A stretch of 64,000 nt of DNA from Rhizopus arrhizus (GCA_024220505.1 JAKZZE010000003.1:248001-312000), one strand, 5' to 3'; positions 12,175 to 22,723 are shown, counted from the first letter of the stretch. Notes: generated from the letters alone by a model not told the origin. Translations and numbers: made by a program.

Positions 12175-13454
12175 TCAAGTAGCAGATTGAGGGCGACTGG
12201 GAGGGGGAGTGCTCTCTTGATTTCCTTCAATTTTAACATCAGGTTCTTGTTTTGGCGCATCATTACGATCCAAGACTGCACTGCAAAGTCTAGATAAAAT
12301 GGTCAATTTGGAACCCTCATCATCATCATCTTCAGGCTTTGTTTCTACAGCAGGAGCAGTAGCAGCAGGAACAGCAGCAGTAGAATTAGGTGTGGCAGAG
12401 GATGGAGCAGGGCTATTTGTAACGCTCAAAGCCTGTTGTTGTTGCGTATTAACCTGCTGCTGTTCTGCCAATGAATGTTGCTGTTGTTGAGTTTGAGGTT
12501 GTTGTTGCTGTTGAGATTGTTGTTGAGGTTGCTGTTGCTGTTGCTGTTGTTGTTGTTGAGGAAGTGACTGTTGTTGATGTTGAGGTGAAATGATATTCAT
12601 AGCGGCTTGGTAAGACATGACAGGAGGATTAGTGGGGTACATTTGCTGAATGGAAGCAGGAACCATGTATGCTTGTGGCATCATTTGACCATTTCCTGTA
12701 TAAGCAGCATAGGGATCATAATGGCCAGGAGGGAAAGGCTGATAGTGAATGGGAATAGCTGCAGGACGTACACCGTTTACATACATTGGAGCACTTGTCA
12801 TGGGGGAAGTCATGTTGGGGGTAGAAGTACCTGAAGAAGCACCACTTTCGGCGCCTATTATACACATGCATGCTCACATTTAATCTACGATTCACCTTGG
12901 AGAAGCAATCTAATTTACCTGTCTTATTTCTCTTCTTATAAGGTCCACGTTTAATGCCCTTCTTACGTTCTTTACGAACTGAATTAACACAAGTATCCGT
13001 GATACCATATTTGATACATCTCTGACAAGGTCTTCCAATATCACACTTCTTACAAGCCTTTTGACAATTAACTAACAAAACAATTGGTATTTTTCACAAA
13101 TAAAATGCATCTAAACTTACCACAGGCATTCTTGACTTGCTTTCTCTTTGGCTTACCGTGGGCACCTAACTCAACAGGTGCAGCAGCAGCGGCAGCAGAA
13201 GCAACAGCAGCCAGTGCAGCGCTAGGGTCTTGATCTTTTCTTTGAGCAGCTGCCAAAACAGATAAGGGTTGCATAGCAGCAGGAGAGTAGATAGCAAGAT
13301 TAGGACCTGTCAACAAAGGCTGTGGTTGAGTCTGTTGTTGATTGGCATCTTGAGCTTGATTAGATTGCGATTGAGGTTGCTGAGCTTGCTGTTGTTGAAG
13401 CTGCTGCGAGGTAGGGCTTTCGTAACTAGGAAAATAAGCAGGAAATTGTTGCAT
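12175..13454 (-). CDS. Zn2Cys6 transcription factor with polyglutamine tracts
   Basis: Exons 13121-13454, 12919-13071 and 12175-12854 join in phase to about 388 aa. The zinc cluster spans the first intron: KNACVNCQKACKKCDIGRPC, then QRCIKYGITDTC. This gives spacing C-x2-C-x6-C-x5-C-x2-C-x8-C, with an extra Cys inside the first loop. A highly basic linker follows (RKERKKGIKRGPYKKRNK), typical of a DNA-contacting and nuclear-localising segment. The N-terminus is Gln/Ala-rich. The C-terminal half is Pro/Met/Tyr-rich, with a long Gln tract at about 12480-12570 and an acidic DDDDEG patch. No fungal-specific TF middle homology domain was seen. The target genes cannot be told from the sequence. Confidence 0.85.
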
Positions 13455-13797
13455 TTATGTCTAATCAAGTTGTGTCCCTTTTTAGTTGTATGAAGAAAGA
13501 AAAAGTTTGTAAACGTACCAAAATTCTTTTCTTTTTTCAATGAGCAGTAATATGCTTTGTAGTGAATAAGAGCTTCTGAATATTCAAAAAAGGAAAGACT
13601 ATAAGAGAGGACAGCGTGGTAAGGGAACTTTCTTTTTTCGTTAACGGAGTGTCTATAGCTAAAGAAGTTCAAACAGTTATCGGAGCACCAAAGGGATATG
13701 TTGAATAGCAGACAATAACTGAGAAAATAAAAAGAGGGAAAAAAAATTTTTCAAGGTCATCTTCTTACCTAGGTAAAAATAAAAAAATAGTGACTGT
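13455..13797. other. upstream region of the Zn2Cys6 gene
   Basis: This is 343 bp of AT-rich sequence between the Zn2Cys6 start and the end of the FSH-type hydrolase gene on the same strand. It presumably contains the Zn2Cys6 promoter. An open frame at 13310-13672 is a shadow of the first exon extended by chance. Confidence 0.4.
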
Positions 13798-14720
13798 TTA
13801 TTGTGACTTGAGTTTTATAGAAAGAGGAAATTGAGTGAAAGCCATTTGACTTGCAAGTGTAGAAGGTAAATAATGACTAAAAGAAAAAACTTCTGTTTAG
13901 TAAAGAAAGAGAGAGAAAAGGTTTATATCATTTTTACCCTCCTGAATGATGAAAGATGACTGGATTTTCAAACACTTCAGTGAGAAGAAACATCTTTTCG
14001 GGTAACACTAAAGTGTCAAGATCACCAATATAATGCAAACTGGGTGTTTTCAATTTGTGTTCTTTTGTCAGCATTGAGTTAGTTGCTTCTTGCATAGTGG
14101 GTTTAAACCCAGAAACAATAACAGAAAACTTAAATGGAGCATGATGACCAAATCCAGGGCTGCTTTTCTCTAATAATTCAGTCAAAATAGCTGCAAAGCT
14201 TGCACCTTGAGAAAAGCCAAGGATACCATCAAAAGGACCCTATTGTACGGGGTCTTAATAAGATGAAAAAAGTTATTTTTCATTGTTTTACTTGTTTGTC
14301 TAAGACTTGTTGAACGTAATTAATAGACTCCTTGTAACCAATAAGATACCCATTCCTTGTTGGTTTGTGTTTCGGAGCATACCACCATCCATACGGTTTG
14401 TGCCCTATTTTTTTTTTTTTTTACTTGGCATTTTTTCCTTTTTGAATTAATTTATCTTGTTTATAAACCTTCTGATACATCATATTTTGTTAATACTTCT
14501 TGATTAGAAATTTTAGGTGGACTGACATGGTGAGGTGCAGTGATATACACTTTGTTTCTCTTAAAAATGATTTGAAAAGCAATATATACATATATATATA
14601 AATACCAAATTCAGCTAAATGATCCAAGCTTTTTCGCATAGCGGATGTTCGCTTACGAAATATTGCCGCATTTTGTGTATATCCATGTAGGCATAAGATT
14701 CTAAGCTTGTTACCGGACAT
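13798..14720 (-). CDS. FSH1-family serine hydrolase
   Basis: Five exons (14606-14720, 14469-14549, 14292-14404, 13938-14239, 13798-13876) join in phase to about 229 aa, the usual size for this family. The start reads RILCLHGYTQNA, the conserved oxyanion-strand and HG motif. VYITAPHHV and PYGWWYAPK follow. The nucleophile elbow is GFSQGA, and the acid is within IGDLDTLVLP. The catalytic His motif is HHSGGHYLPS. It is completed only by the last 79-nt exon: a read-through of the fourth intron stops exactly after HHSGG and would lack the final His. It is probably a cytosolic carboxylesterase of the alpha/beta-hydrolase fold. The substrate is unknown. Confidence 0.87.
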
Positions 14721-15068
14721 TTTAAAAGAGGGACAAAAAGGAAAATACGCTAATTTTTTTACTTTTTTATTGGTCACGCTAACTATGTTTTGATATACGA
14801 ACTCATTTCTCTTTTATCACATTATAATACAGCACTAGAGTATTTTTTTTATTGCCTAACGTGCCTCAGCGATAATATCCATAAGGAGCTTCCTATTGCT
14901 ATGAATGACTGTTGTCTATGGTTTTTTTTTTGTATAAGATAATGTGTATAAAGCTCAAATAAACACAAGTAGGTTATAAACTCCGTGTGTCTTGGCAAAT
15001 TATGTCTTTTTAATGCTCGTTTCCCTGATCCATTCTGCTTCTTTTATCTTTTTCATAAAGAAAAAAAA
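14721..15068. promoter_or_regulatory. divergent intergenic region
   Basis: These 348 bp lie between the divergently transcribed FSH hydrolase and the Pro/His-rich membrane protein. The plus-strand side has a TATA-like ATAATGTGTATAAAG at about 14939-14953, a plausible core promoter element for the latter. This is by eye only. Confidence 0.35.
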
Positions 15069-16622
15069 ATGGAAAAGTCTGATAAAAAGGCCGAATACAT
15101 TTCTATTCCTACAGAGGAACATCAAGAAGAACCCTTTGCCTATGAGGTTAGACAAAAGCCTGCCTTTAACTATCGCGCCCTTGCTGCTAAAGGCGCTCTT
15201 ATAGCTGCTGCTATCTTAGCTGTCGGTGCATTGCATAAATCTTTTACTCCAGGAAACTCAATTGTGGTACGTTGTAATCGTATTTAATCTGTTATGCTTA
15301 CTCATCCTTATTTTTATAGCAAAAATATGACGAATCTTTCTATAATGTAATACATCTAGTATAAACAAAGCACTGAATCCATTCCTATACTTATTTCTCT
15401 TTTACTATAGCCTCCAGAACCCTGCGTTTTGAAGCATAATAAGGACTACAAAGAATTAAAGACATTTGTTGAAGAATTGCAAGAATCTATGGGCTTTGGT
15501 GGTGATCGCCATTCTCATTCTAGAGGAGATTATAAATTCCATGACAAACCTCATCACCCACCTTTCCCCGGAGGCCCCAATCATTTCGGTGAACACCCTC
15601 CTCCACCACCAGGATGTTACCCACTGCCTCCTCCTCCTCCTCCTCATGATGGACCTGAGCATCCACCTTTCCCTCCTCCTCCTCCCCCTCATGATGGACC
15701 TGAGCATCCACCTCGTCATCCTTCAGACTGTCATCCCCCTCCCCCTCCCCCACCGGGATGTTACCCGCCCCCTCCTCCTCATGATGGACCTGAGCACCCT
15801 CCTCCCAAAGATGATAACAAGTCTGAAGATGATGAACTTCAAGACAGTGAGCAAACCGATGATGGAAACATGCCTCTAAATAGTGTCAAATCCGATGACA
15901 GCCATCCGCCTTATCCTGGTTTTGAACACCATTTTCCTCATAGTAAGTCTAAATAATTAAAAAGTCAAGGCATTTCTAATTTCTTAAAAGTGAGGATCCC
16001 TAACGATGCTAACGATTTTGACTTTGATCATGACAGTAATATTGTAAAAAGAAATCAAATTTTCCCTTGTTTTAACTTTTTTTTTTGTAGAGGAAAAGCA
16101 TGAACCCTTCTGTAAAGTGTCTGAACTTGAAGCTCAATCCACTGTGTTTGCTATTTCACCTGAAACGTTCCAAAAGACTAAATTCTTCCTGAATGGTCAT
16201 TTCAATCGTGGAGGTCACGTACGTATCTCTAAATCTAATGACGCATCTGCCAAGGATATTAAGGTTAATGTCACTACTTATGCCAACCAATCTGATGTTC
16301 GTTCCGAAGCCATCATTTCTGCTTTTGAAAATGAAGGAAACTATATCGTCCAACTTGAACGAGATCACAAGCATCCTCCTCCTGCTGCCTGTCACAGTCC
16401 TCTTCCTCCACCACCTAAGCCAGACCAACAACACTGTCTTGTTTACAGTGTCGATATTGAATTTCCACAAGACACTGAATCCTACGAAGTTCTTGAATTT
16501 TTTATTCAACAGACACAACGTCTTGAAGGTGGAAAAGATATTGAGGACATCAACTTTGGTTCTATCAAAGCTGGTCTAGGCCGTGGTGCTATCGTCTTTG
16601 ATGTAAAGCTAAATTTAATTAA

Positions 16623-16682
<60 letters not shown>

Positions 16683-17138
16683 CATGTTATTTTTAGGGCT
16701 TGAAAGCCAAGACAATTAAATTGGCTGCTTTACATGGTGTAGTCATGGGAACTTATCAACCTAAAGAGAAATTTTTAGCTGCTACTGTTCACGGTGCTAC
16801 TAAAGTCAAGGTTGAACCAACAGATGAACAAGTGAACGTTATTGCCGCCTCTACTTTTGGACCTGCTACTGCCGAGCTTGTAAGTTGTGAATAATAACAA
16901 ATATAAAAGACAAAAAACTTAGATAAACGTATAGCCTGCTGATGGCTTTAGTGGCAATTTTGCTTTATACAATGCCTTTGGCCCTGCTTCTACCATCAAA
17001 GCACCTAGACCTGAGGACATTCATGTCACCAAATTGAAGCACGGTGTCAAGGCAGGTTATTACAAGGAAAAAAACAAAGAATCTAAAGTTACTGTCTCTG
17101 CCAAATTTCACGGGTCTCCTGCAATTTATTTGAATTGA
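15069..17138 (+). CDS. single-pass membrane protein with Pro/His-rich repeats and a large C-terminal domain
   Basis: Exons 15069-15266, 15411-15942, 16091-16602, 16697-16879 and 16935-17138 join in phase to about 542 aa. A charged N-terminal tail of about 36 residues precedes one hydrophobic helix (about 37-56, ALAAKGALIAAAILAVGAL), giving a type II topology with most of the protein outside or luminal. Next come proline runs and three copies of HDGPEHPP, plus GCYP/DCHP units. A Ser/Asp-rich linker follows. The C-terminal ~330 residues look beta-rich (alternating hydrophobic strands such as VRISKSNDASAKDIKVNVTT) with scattered Cys. I do not recognise the family. A cell-surface or wall-linked role is inference. 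The third intron contains an uninterrupted run of 55 T. Confidence 0.8.
16625..16679 (+). repeat. 55-nt uninterrupted poly-T tract inside an intron
   Basis: It lies in the third intron of the membrane-protein gene, between donor GT at 16603 and acceptor AG at 16695-16696. It serves as an extreme polypyrimidine tract, and its true length is likely variable or mis-assembled. Confidence 0.9.
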
Positions 17139-17647
17139 ATAAAGGAATCTTGGGCAAAACACCAATGAACTTTTAAAGACTGATCAATCTAGTCTTTTAT
17201 AAAATATCTAGTTTAACCATTCTTTTTCTAATTATCGGTCCTAGTTTATGGTTTTTACTCATTCATATTACTTTAATATTGCAAACCTTATAAACCATTT
17301 GAATAAGACAAGTATGCAAGAAATTTGTGTCCATATTGGAAGGAAATGGAAAATTAAATGAATTCAGTTGTATACTTTTCGATACTGGATTTATTTTTGT
17401 ATTGTAAAACACCAAATTGACCTGCATCGTTTGATGCTCTTCGACCCTCTTCTTACATATAGTTTCCTAATGAAAAAGAGGATCTTAATAACCTCATTTG
17501 CTTTTGCAGCAGTTGTTAGGGTGTATGTGCATTTTGTGTCTCGAGCCCCGAATGACAAGTATGACAAAGAAAACCTACCACATTGAGGGTCAAAGCGAAG
17601 CCAGCAAGGCTTATTAAAGGCAAAAAATACGGCTGTAATTGAATTAA
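17139..17647. other. intergenic region, nothing recognised
   Basis: AT-rich sequence after the membrane-protein stop codon. The open frame at 17368-17586 has no recognisable features. Confidence 0.4.
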
Positions 17648-18031
17648 CTAAAGGCGAGCAAAGTCAACTTCTTTCCTTGCTGAACCTAGTTTATTACGTT
17701 TTGGGTCACGTCTAAAGATAGCTAAAATTGACGTTTTCCTGAAATGATTCCATTCGGTATGGAAGGATGTAGAAAAATCAAGTTCTACAAGTGTTTCAAG
17801 CTGAATAAAAGCATTCATATGGACTGATCGATATGCATCATAATCTTCGCTATGTAGCATTTGCTGCAAAGGCTCAGACTTGAACAAACGATAAGGGCGA
17901 AAGATTTTCAGATTCTCACAGCTTAGACACTTTAAAAGTTTACAAATTTCTTTTAAAAGAGGTAAAAGGCTCAATATTCTCTGACGATATATGAAATGTA
18001 TTGTTATAAAGGATTTTAGAATCTTTGCTTA
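17648..18031 (-). pseudogene. unrecognised open reading fragment abutting the Fanzor element
   Basis: On the minus strand this frame is open from the edge of the transposon (a TAA formed at the TA junction) to a stop at 17648, about 125 codons. It has ordinary amino-acid composition (for example HSEDYDAYRSVHMNAF and LGSARKEVDFARL). No start codon or partner exon could be identified on the other side of the element. It may be the last exon of a gene interrupted by the insertion, or chance. I do not recognise it. Confidence 0.3.
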
Positions 18032-18033
18032 TA

Positions 18034-18164
18034 GTGTTTTAATCTAAAATGAGACGATTTAATAAAATAAGTTAGACGGCTTAAAAGATAAAAGAGACTA
18101 ACGTCAGATTTTTTTGAGACAAGTGAGTAAAACAAATTAGACAATACAGGTTCTTTTTGTAGAC
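18034..18164 (+). repeat. left terminal inverted repeat of the Fanzor element
   Basis: It begins GTGTTTTAATCTAAAATGAG. It is the reverse complement of 20754-20873 joined to 22739-22749, with about 15 mismatches by eye and almost no gaps. It contains two related internal sub-repeats of the GTCTAA(C/T)TT(A/G)TTTTA type when read on the minus strand. Confidence 0.88.
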
Positions 18165-18248
18165 ACATGTTCAAAAAAATGTTGACGAGCAATCCCTTAT
18201 ATTATTGTTCAAAGACTTACACTATATCTGGGATTAATGCAGCGTTAA
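18034..18248 (-). ncRNA. candidate omega-RNA region (3' flank of Fanzor to element end)
   Basis: In OMEGA systems the guide RNA is transcribed from the 3' side of the nuclease gene, and its guide reads into the DNA just outside the element. Here that interval is the 215 nt between the Fanzor stop codon (18249) and the element edge, including the whole left TIR. The guide would then be read from 18033 downward into the flank. This placement is by analogy. No RNA signal or fold has been verified. Confidence 0.35.
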
Positions 18249-20389
18249 CTACAAAGGATTATTTTGTCTTTTCGTCGGTTGACTAGTACTAGCTGATGGT
18301 GATGACATATCCTTTCTTTTAGAGCCGGTGGAGAGAGGTTTTTTCGATCTGCAGAAACGTTCTGGTCTTTCACCATTTGCACGCAGGCTAAAAAGGATTT
18401 GTCTAAAGTTTAACGTAGCAGCCATATCACGATTCCAAAGACGACGAAGAGGGGCTTTATCAGTAGTTTCTATTGTGCTCATCACAGCCTTTAAACATTG
18501 TTGGTTTTTGCACCTGAGCAGAAATTATGAAAGCTTGTTATTTTTTTTTACTTGCATATAAAAAGCGCTTACCTTAAAAGGCCATGACGGTCTACAACGG
18601 GATACTTTTCTCTTTGATATGGTCTAGGATTCTGCACTTTTTTAAACGTTTCAAGTTCACCGTTTTGGCAAGAAGGGCACAGACTAGAAGTCCGGAACTC
18701 GTCAAGGAGGTACACCTGGAAGCCTTCTTTGGCTAACATTCTTCTCATTCCGACACCTCTAATGGGTTCATGATACTTTACCTTTCCTGCCGACCAATTA
18801 CCAAGTATTAAGATAGAATCATTCCCAAACCTCTCTCTAAGCTTCTTGGCTAACCGTTTGTCTGCTTGTTGCTGATTGATGAAACTTGAGAACTTCATTT
18901 TTCTAAAGGGTAAAAAACCACCGGCACCCTGATCTTCTGCTGCAGGGCGATCTTCATTTAAGTAGTACGCTTTCATGACATGGGTGACTTTGGCTCTTTC
19001 TTGAAGATACTCGATAAACTTGTCTTTGTTGACAGTTGAAGATTTGAAATGCGACAGGGAAAGCTCGGCTGCAATCACTTCGTCTCTCTTCAAGTTGTTC
19101 CTGAGCTTCCTGAATTTTCTAGATTTAGTTTCGATTGCTTTTTGGTTGCTTGTATATCGGTAAATCATTTTATTTTCAACAGTACTCTTTTCATGCATAC
19201 AGTAAAGCAAGTCTCGACGGCCAGGATCAATTAATACACATTTGCCAACACCAGCCAGCAACTCTTCTTTTCCCAACTTCTCAATGTACTGGAATTCTTC
19301 TGCTTTAATAGACTTTGGCTTTCCACCACTGCTGCCACCTTTCTTCATTGTATCGTAGCTTTGCTTTAACACCGACACACCTACGCCATCTGTGTATATC
19401 GTACCTCTAAACTTCATGATCCTTCTTTCTCCTTGTGGTTTCATCGCTTTTGATCTAACATCAAGAACGGCTCCCCATACTACTTCTTTATCCAAGTGGC
19501 TGATGATGGAATTCTTCAAGATTTGAGTATTTAAAATATATGTATCAATCGTCATATACGATGGTATGAAGCCCTTTCTTAATGGAAAGCAATTGAATGA
19601 TTTGTTTTGAAGCGCTTCGCACATGCTTGATAGTCTATAGTACGCTTTTATGTGCTTGAGAGGGTTAGCTTTGCAGTCGTAATAGATCGAGCCTTTCGCA
19701 AATCGATAATCCGTCGAATACGAGTCAAAAAGATTACGGATTTTATCTAAATCATTTGAGGAGAAAAACTCTTTGGGAACATCTTCAATGCTCCTTGACG
19801 ATATAGCCAACTTGACCTTGCTTATCTGCTCTGTTATTGTCTTTATAGTTGCCACAATCTCCTTCTCTGTTCCCTCGTTTTTCTTCATCTCGCTTTTCAG
19901 CGCCTTGATTCTTTCGTTCTTCTTTAAGAGCAAGTTAAGAAACATTCGAACTTTGTTTCCGAATTGAACCTTGACCCCATTCAGATAAGCAGTAACGATC
20001 TTTACCATTTCATAAGAGGCTATCTGATGAGCATACTTCATATTAATTGGCTCGTACGAACAGCACTGAAAGTACTGGTGTCGATAGTTGAGTACTAGCC
20101 CTTTGTAAGTTCTTGATTTTGTCGAAGCTTTCTGCTTGTCTGGTTTGTAGTTTTTGAGGAGTGACAAAAAGACTTCTTTAAAAAAGTCAACATTAATGAA
20201 ATCCTCCAAGGGAAACGCAGGGTTATTTTCTAGTTCATGACTAAAGATGTACTTCAAAAAGGAGAATGTATGTAACACGAGGGTATGAACATTAGCTACA
20301 AGCGTCTTGAGTAGCGGAATATATTGTGGCTTCCACCCAATACCAGCGATTGAACTTTTAACTGTTATGATTTTTAGAGGCGGTTCCAT
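18249..20389 (-). CDS. Fanzor: Fanzor, eukaryotic TnpB-like RNA-guided DNA endonuclease
   Basis: Exons 18573-20389 and 18249-18513 join in phase (58/57-nt intron with GTAAGC and CTCAG ends) to about 693 aa. Residues 1-380 are the variable N-terminal recognition part, with a Lys-rich coiled region near 150-195. RuvC-I is VLIDPGRRDLLY (Asp388). The RuvC-II block is LILGNWSAGK (526-535), which lacks the TnpB glutamate. A conserved-looking Glu in LLDEFRTSSLCPSC (E564) may replace it, as described for Fanzors. A zinc knuckle (CPSC 571-574 and CKNQQC 607-612) is split by the intron. RuvC-III is LWNRDMAATLNF (Asp635). The tail is basic and Ser-rich (TGSKRKDM), a possible nuclear signal. The gene is complete with no internal stops. 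Role: programmable DNA cleavage supporting its transposon. Confidence 0.92.
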
Positions 20390-20753
20390 AAAGAAAAATA
20401 AAAGATAAATTGACAGTGTTTTTTATTACTGTTGTCATTTGTGCTGTCATTGTCTTTTGACAACATATTGTCATTGATAGAATGGAGTTAGAACAATGAA
20501 ACAATTCTATCTATAATCTTATACTATATGATATGATGAATAATGATCAAATAGTTCAGTGCTTCATAACATAATGTCTCGATGATGAATTATAAACTCT
20601 GTCCCTCTTTGACATTATGAAGAAAGTGCTTATACTGTTGCCATTTCAGATACAGCACTACAAAGCTAATGATATGTGTGCATACAGCCAGTTGCTCGAT
20701 TACATTGCACTCCACAGTAAAAGGTGGAGAATGATAGTATGATAAAAAAAATC

Positions 20754-20873
20754 GTCTACAAAAGGAATCTGCATTGTCTAATTTGTTTTGTTTACTTGTC
20801 TCAAAAAAATTTGACGTTCGTCTCTTTTACCTTTTAAAGTGTCTAATTTATTTTATTAAATCGTTTTATTTTA
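20754..20873 (-). repeat. right terminal inverted repeat of the Fanzor element (inner 120 bp)
   Basis: It starts GTCTACAAAAGGAATCTGC and runs to the LINE insertion point. The outermost 11 bp of this repeat (GATTAAAACAC) lie beyond the LINE at 22739-22749. Together they mirror 18034-18164. Confidence 0.88.
20859..20873. repeat. target-site duplication of the nested LINE, left copy
   Basis: The 15-bp word AATCGTTTTATTTTA is repeated exactly at 22724-22738. The left TIR shows the undisturbed counterpart of the same site in inverted form (AATCGTCTCATTTTA). Confidence 0.9.
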
Positions 20874-20914
20874 TTTTATTTTTTTTGTAAAATAAGTTAT
20901 TTTATTTAACTTGG

Positions 20915-20941
20915 AGTCACACATCGCGGAGTGGTGTGACT
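20915..20941 (-). repeat. hairpin near the LINE 3' end
   Basis: An 8-bp perfect stem (AGTCACAC with GTGTGACT) encloses an 11-nt loop, about 35 nt from the A-rich tail. Such 3' UTR stem-loops can be the feature recognised by the element's own reverse transcriptase. The function here is inference. Confidence 0.6.
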
Positions 20942-21023
20942 AGATTATTATTCAATGAGTAAATCTGGAATATAAGTATCATAGAGAAATAGTATTATCG
21001 AAACGGAAAGGAAACTAGTGTAA

Positions 21024-22723
21024 TTATTCGATCAAAGGATGTTCATTTGTAAGTGTAGAGACTTGTGAGATAATTTTGGAGATGATTAGATTGGGTTGAT
21101 AAGGAACGTTGTGGATGACGAATTGCCAATGGAAGTACCATATGTACCATAATGAAGTAGACACAACTATGAATAGTTGTTGGCGCAAATGACGAGGGAA
21201 GCAATCTGGAGGTTTGAGAAAACGAAGTAGCTGCCATATTGATTCGGATTGCAGATTGAAGTCAGGATAGAATTTGTGAAATATAGATTTCCAAATTGAG
21301 TATTTGATTGAACAAAAGATCAAAAAGTGTTCCATTGTTTCTTCGTGATCTTGACATAATCGACATTTATTGGAATCAGTTGTTTGAATATTGTGTAAGT
21401 AGGACATCGTGGGTAGCTTAAAGTTAAGTACCCTATACCACACTGTACGTGCTTGAAGGAGCATACTTGTTCTCCAAAACAACTTTAGACGAACTTTGGG
21501 GATATTGACCTTGGATTGATAGTGGGAGAAGCTTACTATTTGTCTGAATTTAGATGACGTGAATTCCTGCCATATTTGTTGATTGCGGAATTGTTGAGAA
21601 AGAGTGTCTGCCGTAAGGTCATCCTCTATGACTGGTGGTTCAGTCAGAATGTATTTCCATAGGTACGGCTGTATCCTTATTGTTCTATGTTGTAAAATGT
21701 CTTTGTACAAACGGTAGCACAATCCAGGTTTAATTGCATATTCGCCTCTGACTCTTATCCGTAGTCGATTAATAGTATCATCATAGATGAAGAAATGGGA
21801 CGCTAGGAATTTTGGGTGTCGTATGAGCCAATGAGAGTCAGGAATCGAGATGAAAAGTTTTGCGAGTGGTAGTAGTAATAGATTTGAGAGAGACAAGGCC
21901 GAGAAGTCAGGTTCTAGAGAGAAATGATCAAAAGCTTTATATATGGAATGCATGATTGATAACGGTTGATTGAGATCATGTTTCCTGAGGGCCGGTACAA
22001 AAAGAGAGATACTATAAAAACGATCATTACCAGCTATTAGAGATAAATGATGCTTAATGGTAGACTGAACCAAAGAGGGATAATTGGTATTATTAAAGAT
22101 ATGACGAAGATGTCGAATCTGTAGTACTATATGTTGTAACTGAGGATTTAAAACACCTAAACCACCTTGAGCAATTGGTAGGCATAGTTGATCAAAGGAT
22201 ATCAGCGGCCGTTTATGCTGCCATACAAAAGCATATATAATTTTTTTCAATTCTGTGAAAATGGCCTGCGTTGGATGTAGCAATCTGAGACAATACCATA
22301 TTTTGGTCAAGATCAGAGTGTTCATGATTGTTGCGCGTCCTCGTAGTGAAATCTGGCGCTGTGAATATATATGTACTTGATCTTTCACCTTTGCTATCAA
22401 TTGGTCCTGTAAAAAACTTCGCTGAGCAGTAGTGAACATTATGCGATAACCGAGGTATCTAAATGGTTCGGATGACCTATCAGTATGATATACTGAGATC
22501 TTTTGTTGTAGTAAATATGTTTTCCATATTTCATTCGGGTATCCGCTCAAAGCAAAAGCTTCTGTCTTTTCTTGATTGAACTTGGCATTAGAGACCAATG
22601 AGTACCGATTTAAATGATGGTGTAATCGATTATAGTCGGACACACTATCTACTATGATGCATATATCATCTGCATATGCTAAGGTCTTCACACGATGTTC
22701 GATACCTGTGTTGACATATCTGT
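21024..22723 (-). CDS. partial LINE reverse transcriptase (C-terminal part)
   Basis: The frame is open from the truncated 5' edge for about 565 codons. It begins TGIEHRVKTLAYADDICII, so the catalytic Asp-Asp is at the very start and the fingers and first palm motifs are absent. Thumb-like QISLRGRATIMNTLILTKIW and a C-terminal RVT zinc-binding knuckle (CRLCQDHEETMEHFLIFC) follow. This knuckle is the same domain as in the older fragment near 2200. The copy cannot encode a working enzyme because it lacks the endonuclease and most of the palm. Start: no genuine Met; the frame simply enters from the truncation point. Confidence 0.88.

Larger units (their letters stand above)
20874..22723 (-). mobile_element. 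5'-truncated L1-like LINE nested in the Fanzor element
   Basis: The insert lies between the two 15-bp duplications. Its 3' end (left on the plus strand) has an A-rich tail, read on the minus strand as A8 followed by TAAAA units. Its 5' end starts inside the reverse-transcriptase frame, just before the catalytic YADD box. 5' truncation, an A-rich tail and a target duplication are the marks of target-primed reverse transcription. The insertion is young enough that the duplication is perfect and the remaining frame is open. Confidence 0.9.
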
